Source of the DNA: Aquiflexum sp. TKW24L
GTDB taxonomy: Bacteria; Bacteroidota; Bacteroidia; Cytophagales; Cyclobacteriaceae
Length of the DNA: 50,071 bases
NCBI RefSeq assembly: GCF_023502205.1
Contig: NZ_JAMFLG010000032.1
Coordinates: forward strand, 1 to 50,071
Direction of reading: 5' to 3'
The notes beneath the pieces were generated by a model. The model did no database searches. It was not told where the DNA came from and saw only the letters and a list, made by a program, of their open reading frames with translations. Position numbers and translations under genes: made by a program. Below, piece by piece: positions 44,378-50,071 of this stretch; positions within the stretch are counted from its first letter, which is position 1, and every line of letters begins with the position of its first letter.

Positions 44378-45178
44378 ATGAAAAATGTTATTAAAACAAT
44401 TCCAATTCTGTTGTTATTAGCCTGCGAATCTAATAATATAGATCAAAATCTTGTTTGGTCAGATGAATTTGAAAATGAGGGACTTCCTGACCCCAAAAAA
44501 TGGGGCTATGATGTCGGTGATCACGGTTGGGGAAATAATGAACTCCAATATTATACCAAAGAAACCCTTGCCAACGCGAGGGTTGAAAATGGCAACCTCA
44601 TCATAGAGGCTCATCAAGACAGCACGTTTTCTAAGGCTTACACTTCAGCACGATTGGTTACAAAAGGTAACGCCTCGTGGCAATATGGCTACATTGAGAT
44701 CAGGGCAAAGCTACCCTCCGGCTTGGGAACGTGGCCGGCGATATGGATGCTGCCCGAGGAAAGCAAATACGGTGGATGGCCCAAAAGCGGCGAAATCGAC
44801 ATCATGGAGCATGTAGGCTATGACCAGGGGACTGTCCACGGGACCGTGCACACCGAAGCATTCAACCATAGGATTGGAACCCAGATGGGAGCAACCAAAT
44901 CAGTGCCTACCTGTTCCGAGGCATTTCATACCTATGCCATTGATTGGCAGGAAAAGAAAATTGATTTTTATATCGACGGAGAGCTGTATCACACTTTTGT
45001 GAATACAGGAAAGAATACCGCCGAATGGCCATTTGATATGCCATTTCACCTGATCATGAATATTGCTGTCGGGGGAAATTGGGGAGGCAGCAAAGGTGTT
45101 GCCGGGGATATTTGGCCGCAAAGAATGGAAGTGGATTATGTGCGGGTTTATAAAGAAAAGCCGGAAAAAGTTAAATAG
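44378..45178 (+). CDS. GH16 lipoprotein, laminarinase-like
   Basis: A 266-residue protein with a lipoprotein signal (Cys16 in L-L-L-A-C-E). The GH16 beta-jellyroll signature E-I-D-I-M-E-H-V-G (near 137-145) gives nucleophile and acid/base Glu in the E-x-D-I-x-E form with a beta-bulge Met, the laminarinase-type pattern. Other conserved points are W-Q-Y-G-Y-I-E-I-R-A-K, W-P-A-I-W-M-L-P and N-I-A-V-G-G-N-W-G-G. It would cut beta-1,3 or beta-1,3-1,4-glucans or galactans at the cell surface. It stands alone, apart from the SusCD locus, with no SusCD of its own here. Confidence 0.93.
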   Translation: MKNVIKTIPILLLLACESNNIDQNLVWSDEFENEGLPDPKKWGYDVGDHGWGNNELQYYTKETLANARVENGNLIIEAHQDSTFSKAYTSARLVTKGNASWQYGYIEIRAKLPSGLGTWPAIWMLPEESKYGGWPKSGEIDIMEHVGYDQGTVHGTVHTEAFNHRIGTQMGATKSVPTCSEAFHTYAIDWQEKKIDFYIDGELYHTFVNTGKNTAEWPFDMPFHLIMNIAVGGNWGGSKGVAGDIWPQRMEVDYVRVYKEKPEKVK

Positions 45179-45235
45179 GAAGAATTGAAATCCTAAGCAG
45201 GATCAATTCATCCAATTTGTTTCTAATCCGCTTTT

Positions 45236-45277
45236 AAACATGTAATTTTTCGGTTACGATCGAAGAATTACATGTTT
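45236..45277. terminator. Stem-loop between convergent GH16 and dinB
   Basis: AAACATGTAAT (45236-45246) and ATTACATGTTT (45267-45277) are exact complements around a 20-base loop. Short T-rich stretches follow in both directions. It may terminate either gene; the long loop makes it less certain. Confidence 0.5.
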
Positions 45278-45389
45278 ATTTTCGGTTAGGAGGAAAAGCT
45301 TCATAAAGAATCAAAGTTTCAAACCGTTCTAATCCACAACCGATTATTTTTTCAGACAATATTTAACTACTTAGGAGTAGAAGAATTCC

Positions 45390-46580
45390 TCACATCGCCA
45401 CCCCATTAAAAGGATTGAACCGCCTTCTGCCTACGGACATGCCAATGGCACGGCAGACGGTTTTGTCGCCGTACCTTGTATTGAGGCGGTCGAGGGCTTG
45501 GTAAAGTCGGATCTGCTCCTGCGTATCTTCGAAGAGGTTGATCTGGTAATTGCCATGAACAAGGTGGCTGAAGCGCACCCCGATCAGGCGGATCAGCATA
45601 CGGCGGTTGTACAGTTTTTTGAACAATTCCTTCACGATCGGGATCAGTGTATGGTCTGCAGAAGTGTAGGGCACGCGCTGCTGTACAGTATGTGTGTCAA
45701 AATCCGAGTACCGGATCTTCACACTCACGCAGGCGGTCAACTGCTGCTTTTGGCGCAGTTTGGTGGAAATCTGCTCGGTCATGGCGATGAGGTTGGCTTC
45801 GAGCATCTTGACATCGATGGTGTCTTGCTCGAAGGTATTTTCGGTCGAAATGGACTTCGCTTCGGAATAGGGCGTCACGAGCGAGCGGTCTATGCCGTTG
45901 GCTTTTTCCCAGATCATGGTGCCGTTTTTACCAAAAGTGGCTTCCAGCAGTTCGGCGGGCATGACCTGTAGGGTATGCACTTTTTTGACTCCCATATTGT
46001 ACAAGGTGTGCGAAGTTTTTTCCCCGATCATAGGAATCTTGCGGACGGATAATGGCGCAAGAAAAGGCTTTTCCATCCCATAGGGAATTTCCTTTTCATT
46101 GTTGGGTTTGGCTTCTCCGGTGGCTACTTTGGAGACAGTTTTGTTTTCCGAAAGCCCCAAAGAAATCGGTAGCCCGCTTTCCTTTATGATCCTTTGGCGG
46201 AGTTCATGTGCCATCTTGAAGCAACCAAAAAACCTGTCCATACCGGTGTAATCGATATAAAACTCATCGATGGAGGACTTTTCAAACAGCGGCACATCCT
46301 CCCGGACGATCTCGGTGATTTCATGGGATTTTTGGCTGTACTTCTCAAAATCACCCCGGATGATCAGCGCCTCCGGGCAAAGTTGCCGTGCCGTACGCAT
46401 GGGCATGGCAGAGTGCACACCAAACTTCCTCGCCTCGTAGCTGCAGGAAGCCACGACTCCCCGATCTCCCGAACCGCCGATGAGAATGGGCTTTCCATTC
46501 AGCCTGCTGTCATACAGCCGCTCTACCGATACAAAAAATGAATCCAGGTCCATGTGGACAATACTCCTCTTCCTTTCCAT
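45390..46580 (-). CDS. dinB: DNA polymerase IV (Y family)
   Basis: A 396-residue translesion polymerase. Catalytic acidic motifs: H-M-D-L-D-S-F-F (9-16) and S-S-I-D-E-F-Y-I-D (~101-109); the Y-family C-S-Y-E-A-R-K-F-G-V-H-S-A-M-P motif is at ~46-60. A helix-hairpin-helix region follows (I-P-M-I-G-E-K-T-S-H-T-L-Y-N-M-G-V-K), then the little-finger domain. It copies past damaged bases with low fidelity, usually within the SOS response. No beta-clamp motif is clearly recognisable at the C-terminus, which ends R-R-R-F-N-P-F-N-G-V-A-M. No imuA or lexA lies next to it. Confidence 0.95.
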   Translation of the reverse strand: MERKRSIVHMDLDSFFVSVERLYDSRLNGKPILIGGSGDRGVVASCSYEARKFGVHSAMPMRTARQLCPEALIIRGDFEKYSQKSHEITEIVREDVPLFEKSSIDEFYIDYTGMDRFFGCFKMAHELRQRIIKESGLPISLGLSENKTVSKVATGEAKPNNEKEIPYGMEKPFLAPLSVRKIPMIGEKTSHTLYNMGVKKVHTLQVMPAELLEATFGKNGTMIWEKANGIDRSLVTPYSEAKSISTENTFEQDTIDVKMLEANLIAMTEQISTKLRQKQQLTACVSVKIRYSDFDTHTVQQRVPYTSADHTLIPIVKELFKKLYNRRMLIRLIGVRFSHLVHGNYQINLFEDTQEQIRLYQALDRLNTRYGDKTVCRAIGMSVGRRRFNPFNGVAM

Positions 46581-46700
46581 ACTATGTCAATTTAATAAAC
46601 ATTTTAATGTTTATAATTTAAACATATTTTCAATACCAAAAAGGAAGAAAAATGAAGGTTTCCCGGAAATTCAAAAATACTGTGACAATTTCCTGTAGCA

Positions 46701-46810
46701 TCCTTCTGAGTTTTCAACATTTGTAAAATGCTTAGAATAGGAATGACGATCGAATTCCCGTCATCCTGAGTTTTTAACAATTTTAAAAATGTTCAGAATG
46801 GGGAATGACA
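46701..46810. repeat. Two degenerate ~44-base repeats bounded by GTCAT/ATGAC
   Basis: CTGAGTTTTCAACATTTG (46706) and CTGAGTTTTTAACAATTT (46766) start two 44-base copies, about 75% alike, ending in GAATAGGAATGAC and GAATGGGGAATGAC. The second copy is bounded by inverted GTCATCCTGA-type ends, as in REP-like elements common between genes in this phylum. Confidence 0.6.
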
Positions 46811-46872
46811 TTTTGGAATATTGAGGTTGAATAGGAATAAGCCCATTCACAAATAAATGCCGAGCAAAAAAT

Positions 46873-46933
46873 CGGCTTTAGCCAAAACAATGAGATTGGA
46901 TTTATGAAGGTGGATAGGATTTGGCTAAAGCCG
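46873..46933. repeat. Large inverted repeat, REP-like
   Basis: CGGCTTTAGCCAAA (46873-46886) and TTTGGCTAAAGCCG (46920-46933) are exact 14-bp complements around 33 bases. A smaller hairpin of the same word, CCTCCAGCTAAAGCAGGAGG, lies at 46957-46976. The AGCTAAAGC words suggest one family of mobile intergenic repeats. Confidence 0.7.
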
Positions 46934-47092
46934 GGGAGATCGGTGCTTTTATTTCCCCTCCAGCTAAAGCAGGAGGAAATTTAATCGAAAAAATAAGTTT
47001 TATTGAAATCAGAATCAAGATATCCTAAGATCCGGTGATGTCATTGGTAACCGTAGCCTGCGAAGGTGAAGAATCTCTCTTAACTGAGACAT

Positions 47093-47112
47093 TTCTCCGC
47101 CGCGGCGGAGAA
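47093..47112. repeat. Perfect GC-rich palindrome
   Basis: TTCTCCGCCG (47093-47102) is the exact complement of CGGCGGAGAA (47103-47112), a 20-base loopless palindrome in an AT-rich surrounding. It looks like the core of a dispersed repeat, or a cruciform-prone site. Confidence 0.7.
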
Positions 47113-47141
47113 GTGTGACGGGCGCAAACAAGTCATTGGAG

Positions 47142-47179
47142 GAATAAAAAAACACCCCAAATAGGATTGGGGTGTTTTT
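47142..47179 (-). terminator. Strong terminator downstream of the phosphoesterase gene
   Basis: AAAAACACCCCAA (47148-47160) pairs exactly with TTGGGGTGTTTTT (47167-47179). In minus sense TTTATTCC follows the stem's T-rich arm. It is the first terminator after the phosphoesterase gene (310 bases from its stop), so the word tract 47247-47465 would lie inside the 3' untranslated region. Confidence 0.85.
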
Positions 47180-47246
47180 GGCGATTTTCAATTATCTGAG
47201 ATTATTATTGACAATGGGTTCTAGTATTAAACTTAAAATTCACCTC

Positions 47247-47465
47247 ATAATATCCATCAATATCCAATATCAATCAATATCCAATATCAATCAATATCCA
47301 ACCAGCAGGTATCCATCAATATTATACCCTCAAATGCAAGAAGCTATGAAAATTATACTAAACGCTGATTTCTGAACCAGTATCAATTAATATCTAATAT
47401 CCATCAATATCCAATTTTAATTAATATCTAATATCAATCAATATCCAATTCCAATTAATATCGAA
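47247..47465 (-). repeat. AATATC word tract with 17-base tandem units
   Basis: TCAATATCCAATATCAA occurs twice in tandem (47257-47273, 47274-47290) and begins a third time (47291-47301). A second block (47381-47465) uses the same words with TTAATATCTAA variants. Between them is a ~75-base non-repetitive insert. The spacing is too regular for chance and too short for CRISPR repeats. Confidence 0.75.
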
Positions 47466-47488
47466 TTGATCTATGGATTCGAGAAACC

Positions 47489-49054
47489 TTATTCTGCAAT
47501 CCTAAACGTTTTGGTTCCGGTATGTTTTTGACCAAACATGTCCGTGGCCTCGACCTCGATGGAGTGCTCTCCCAACTCTAAGCCTGAAGATATGGGAGCC
47601 CTCCACAGGTGGTCCGTGCGAGCGGCATTGGAAGGCCTTCTTCCGTCAAGGAGTGTTTCGGTGGTATCCCATTCGAAGATTTTGAGCAAATAAGAAGGGT
47701 CGTAATCTGTGAGGTTGGTCATTTTTCTCCATTCGCCATTGTCGATCCTGTAGCGGACTTCATCATTGGCAGTGCCCATAAAGAAGTTAACAATAATCCC
47801 CGTGGAGGTTCTTTTTCCCTTCTCCAATACTTTCGGGGCAAAAATTTCCATCTGATAGGTAGCGGGTTTTCCGGCGGCCTTGTATCTCGCTTTGTATTGG
47901 TTGCCTTCAAAATCCATGAACACATAACCGTTCGGCGAACCGTCACGCATGGTGGATTCGGGCACGCCGCTTTCTCTCATCCTTCCGCTGTACCAATCTC
48001 CCGAGGGAGTGCCGATGTTATAATGGTGATGGGCTTTGCTTTGGTTGTACCCTTCCTCTTTTCCGAAGAAAGTCTGCTTCTGATAATGCGTATGTGCGGA
48101 GAGCGACACAGTATTTGGGAAATCCGACAGCAGTTCCAATAGTTTTTCTCTGTCTTCGTCTCGGTAGCTTTCTCCCTCTTCAAACAAGGGGATGTGCATG
48201 AATACCACAACCAATTTGTCTTTTGGGACTAATTTGAGGTTGTTTTCGACAAACTTTAACTGATCTGGCCTTAACCCTCCCCAATATCCCTGTCCATCTC
48301 TTGGATCAGGGTAGAGGATATTTTCCAACACCATAAAGTGGACATCACCTTCATTGAAAGCATAAGTAGCGGGGCCAAAAAAGGATTCAAAAGTCTCATC
48401 TGTCAGCTCGTCTGTCGGCGCGTCAAGGTTCATGTCGTGGTTTCCCATAACCGAAAACCAAGGCACACCGACTTTTCCGATCGCATTTGCATAGGCCGGG
48501 TACAAGGACAGGTCATCTCCGGCGATATCGCCCACCGAAATCCCAAAGCGGATTCCTTGAATGCCGGCGACTTCATTGACTACCCCTTTTTCAAAATACC
48601 CCATCTCAGTCATGTTGTAAGGCTGCGGGTCTCCGAATACCAAAGCAGTAAAGTTGCTTTCGGACGTGGACGGTAAAAGTCCGAAATCCACTGATTTGGG
48701 CAACGCTCCTGTCGGACTGACTCCTGCATATTTCAAGTTGGTGGGAGAACCTTTTGGCTTATGGCTGTAAAAGAATCGGGGAAGGTTGTTTTCGGTTTTT
48801 GGCAGGGCGTAATCTGACGGCTTGATCACAAATATGGTTTGGTCTTCCTTTATTGGAAGTACATATTGACCCTTGTCATCTGTTTTGACTACTTCTATCC
48901 CATTGGATACGGATACATTTGAGAGTCCTTTTTCACGTCTATCCTTTTTTCCGTTTGCATTGAGGTCCTCATATACGTAGCCAGTGACTGTGTTTTGGCC
49001 ATATCCAGACAAACTCAACAAAGAGAGTCCGATGAGTAGTATGTATTTTTTCAT
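47489..49054 (-). CDS. Exported calcineurin-like metallophosphoesterase
   Basis: A 521-residue protein with a signal peptide ending before Gln20. Residues ~22-110 form the SdrD-B/transthyretin-like N-terminal domain (G-Y-V-Y-E-D-L-N-A-N-G-K-K-D) of the MetallophosN type. The catalytic domain carries G-D-P-Q-P (metal Asp), V-G-D-I-A-G-D-D, G-N-H-D (Asn-His-Asp motif), M-H-I-P-L-F and S-A-H-T-H-Y. The last ~150 residues are the MetallophosC beta domain. It is a periplasmic phosphatase or phosphodiesterase with unknown substrate. Transcribed alone; a repeat tract follows its stop. Confidence 0.92.
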   Translation of the reverse strand: MKKYILLIGLSLLSLSGYGQNTVTGYVYEDLNANGKKDRREKGLSNVSVSNGIEVVKTDDKGQYVLPIKEDQTIFVIKPSDYALPKTENNLPRFFYSHKPKGSPTNLKYAGVSPTGALPKSVDFGLLPSTSESNFTALVFGDPQPYNMTEMGYFEKGVVNEVAGIQGIRFGISVGDIAGDDLSLYPAYANAIGKVGVPWFSVMGNHDMNLDAPTDELTDETFESFFGPATYAFNEGDVHFMVLENILYPDPRDGQGYWGGLRPDQLKFVENNLKLVPKDKLVVVFMHIPLFEEGESYRDEDREKLLELLSDFPNTVSLSAHTHYQKQTFFGKEEGYNQSKAHHHYNIGTPSGDWYSGRMRESGVPESTMRDGSPNGYVFMDFEGNQYKARYKAAGKPATYQMEIFAPKVLEKGKRTSTGIIVNFFMGTANDEVRYRIDNGEWRKMTNLTDYDPSYLLKIFEWDTTETLLDGRRPSNAARTDHLWRAPISSGLELGEHSIEVEATDMFGQKHTGTKTFRIAE

Positions 49055-49365
49055 GGTTGGATTGGATGTTTATTTTTCAAGTCATGAAATTAAGCCAATC
49101 ATGCGAGGAGTATATTATTTGGAAGTTATCGTTTTATTATCAAAGGTGTTAATTAGGATTTTTCTGTTTCCGGATTGAGCTTATTAAACTGTTTTTTTCT
49201 TATTTGTATACACGCAATGATGCCGGTGAATTGTAAATTCAAAATAATTTACGGCAGGATTCAGAGATGTCCGTTACATCAGTCTTCCGACTTCGGTCTC
49301 CCTGGGAGGTCCAAATCCGGAGACTTGAACCAAAGGAGTAAAAGGAATTGAGTCTTGTGAAAATT
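49055..49365. other. Intergenic stretch with one copy of a 23-base repeat
   Basis: No gene. It holds a GGTCT/AGACC-like pyrimidine-rich piece around 49281-49310 and a 23-base word (49310-49332, TCCAAATCCGGAGACTTGAA with CCA) which recurs at 50004-50026 with three differences. Confidence 0.6.
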
Positions 49366-49602
49366 CTATGTCTCCTTCAATTTCTCAGATATAAAAACCT
49401 TGATAAGACTTTGTCGGGTAATCCCTAATCGTTGGGCTGACTTATCCAACTCCTGAACCATCCATTCTGGAAAATCCACACTTACTCGCTTAGGCTTTAA
49501 TCCTGGTCTGCTTGCCTTTTCTAGATTCAAAAAACCTGATAAATCCTCATTATCCTCAAACTTTTTGTCAAATTCAGCTGCTGTAATAGATTGCTCTTTC
49601 AT
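49366..49602 (-). CDS. BrnA-like antitoxin
   Basis: A 78-residue protein with an acidic N-terminal half and a ribbon-helix-helix C-terminal half (P-K-R-V-S-V-D-F-P-E-W-M-V-Q-E-L-D-K-S-A-Q-R-L-G-I-T-R-Q-S-L-I-K), which binds DNA and represses the pair. In BrnTA systems the antitoxin follows the toxin, as here, with a 29-base overlap. Gene name is used by analogy. Confidence 0.82.
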   Translation of the reverse strand: MKEQSITAAEFDKKFEDNEDLSGFLNLEKASRPGLKPKRVSVDFPEWMVQELDKSAQRLGITRQSLIKVFISEKLKET

Positions 49603-49834
49603 TTTCTCTTGATTTTCTTACCGAAATTATTCTTGTAATATCATTCCTGATGGTGAATATAGCCGACCAAATACTTTGATTGAATTTGGCAATTAATAAA
49701 AAGCGTTTTTCATCTACTGTTTTTGCCGGTATAACTATCCTGTTTGGATCATCCCATAATTGCTTCGCTTGATTAAAATCAATGCCATGTTTAATTCTAT
49801 TTAATTCACTCTTTTTAGGGTCGAATTCAAACAT
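49574..49834 (-). CDS. BrnT-like toxin
   Basis: An 86-residue protein of the BrnT/DUF4258-type ribonuclease family: M-F-E-F-D-P-K-K-S-E-L-N-R-I-K-H-G-I-D-F start, W-D-D-P-N, and the conserved I-I-S-V-R-K-S-R-E-N-E-R end. BrnT toxins fold like RelE and cleave RNA. Toxin-first order and overlap with the antitoxin are normal for this family. An AT-rich leader of about 200 bases lies upstream. Confidence 0.88.
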   Translation of the reverse strand: MFEFDPKKSELNRIKHGIDFNQAKQLWDDPNRIVIPAKTVDEKRFLLIAKFNQSIWSAIFTIRNDITRIISVRKSRENERAIYYSS

Positions 49835-50071
49835 TACTTTAATTAAATCAAGTTAAAGTTGATAGCTTATCAAAAATAGTAAAAACAGCTTAATTACCGT
49901 TACTTTTTTGATCATTCTTAACCATTTCCAAATTTCTATATTCATCATGTAAACAAACACTCAAGCTGAAAATTTGAATCCAATTCTTAAGAAGATGGTA
50001 CCCTCCAAGTCTTGAGACTTGAACCATTCAATCAGAAGATGCCAACTTTCAAACCTTGAAACCTTCCAACA
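49835..50071. other. Intergenic right end
   Basis: No gene. The last ~75 bases (from 49993) are pyrimidine-rich with repeated words such as CCAACTTTCAAACCTTGAAA, like the tracts that follow stop codons elsewhere in the window, so a minus-strand gene may end just beyond the right edge. Confidence 0.4.

Larger units (their letters stand above)
46581..47488. other. Gene-free repeat-rich stretch between dinB and the phosphoesterase gene
   Basis: About 908 bases without a credible gene. It holds a degenerate pair of REP-like units (46701-46810), a large inverted repeat (46873-46933), a GC-rich palindrome (47093-47112), a strong terminator (47142-47179) and a tract of AATATC words (47247-47465). 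The one ORF of 67 codons at 47172-47375 is made of the repeat and shows no coding character. Confidence 0.7.
49310..50026. repeat. Imperfect 23-base direct repeats flanking BrnT/BrnA
   Basis: TCCAAATCCGGAGACTTGAA (49310-49329) plus CCA and TCCAAGTCTTGAGACTTGAA (50004-50023) plus CCA match in 20 of 23 positions. They lie on either side of the toxin-antitoxin module, 694 bases apart. They may be simple intergenic words and not integration sites. Confidence 0.45.

Noticed and set aside
45498-45971. Plus-strand ORF (157 codons) over dinB
   Set aside because: Antisense shadow of a GC-richer gene; no domain and composition follows the dinB codons.
45390-46580. UmuC or ImuB instead of DinB
   Set aside because: Both acidic catalytic motifs are intact and no umuD or imuA-like gene is adjacent, so DNA polymerase IV fits best.
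47257-47301. Possible CRISPR array
   Set aside because: Units are 17 bases, directly adjacent without spacers, and no cas genes are present.
47172-47375. 67-codon plus-strand ORF in the repeat-rich stretch
   Set aside because: Its residues (I, Y, Q, S, N) are just the translated AATATC repeat and it starts inside a terminator.
47609-48142. Plus-strand ORF (177 codons) over the phosphoesterase gene
   Set aside because: Antisense to a gene with clear catalytic motifs; no start context or domain.

Overview
The window comes from a chromosome of the phylum Bacteroidota, most likely a marine or soil member of the order Cytophagales close to Cyclobacteriaceae (Algoriphagus-like). The evidence is a SusC/SusD pair, a C-terminal type IX secretion sorting domain, exported proteins whose signal peptides end just before Gln, a CsbD protein, a PafA-type phosphatase and moderate-to-low GC. 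The genus is inferred from gene style only; no 16S or other marker is present.

Layout. 1-1055 is the 3' end of a secreted protein with a type IX sorting domain. 1296-3920 (+) holds a sugar MFS permease and a GH140-like DUF4038 hydrolase. 3983-29032 (-) is one ~25-kb glycan utilisation locus, read from right to left: SusC, SusD, exported GH2, an FMN-binding-like protein, an exported FAD oxidoreductase, a Na+/solute symporter, a cytosolic FAD oxidoreductase, a gene remnant, a GH43-like enzyme, two large related lipoproteins, a discoidin-GH9-like protein and galactokinase. A perfect palindrome in the LacI-operator style (29166-29189) lies between susC and a divergent LacI regulator (29433-30449). 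A second LacI regulator, galactose mutarotase, a glutaminyl-cyclase-like M28 protein and cysS follow.

From 35 kb on the content is mostly housekeeping: a RelE-type toxin-antitoxin pair, purH, purN, a UbiA prenyltransferase, an Xaa-Pro aminopeptidase, a PafA-like phosphatase, homogentisate dioxygenase, CsbD, a GH16 lipoprotein, DNA polymerase IV, a gene-free repeat-rich stretch (46581-47488), a calcineurin-like phosphoesterase and a BrnT/BrnA toxin-antitoxin pair.

How the locus may work. SusCD would import oligosaccharides. GH2, the GH43 protein (with residues resembling exo-beta-1,3-galactanases) and the toroid-fold lipoproteins would trim them. The symporter would carry products inward, and mutarotase plus galactokinase would channel galactose. 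A galactose-containing glycan, perhaps an arabinogalactan, is therefore the best guess, but this is inference. The unusual part is a flavin module: an exported protein with a D-x-x-T-G-A-T motif (the pattern recognised by ApbE flavin transferase) whose stop overlaps the start of an exported FAD oxidoreductase, with a homologous FAD enzyme lacking a signal peptide on the other side of the symporter. This suggests redox chemistry coupled to glycan breakdown and is the main candidate for an undescribed system. A second pattern is that several genes have their stop codon followed at once by a short word-repeat tract and then hairpins or an intrinsic terminator.
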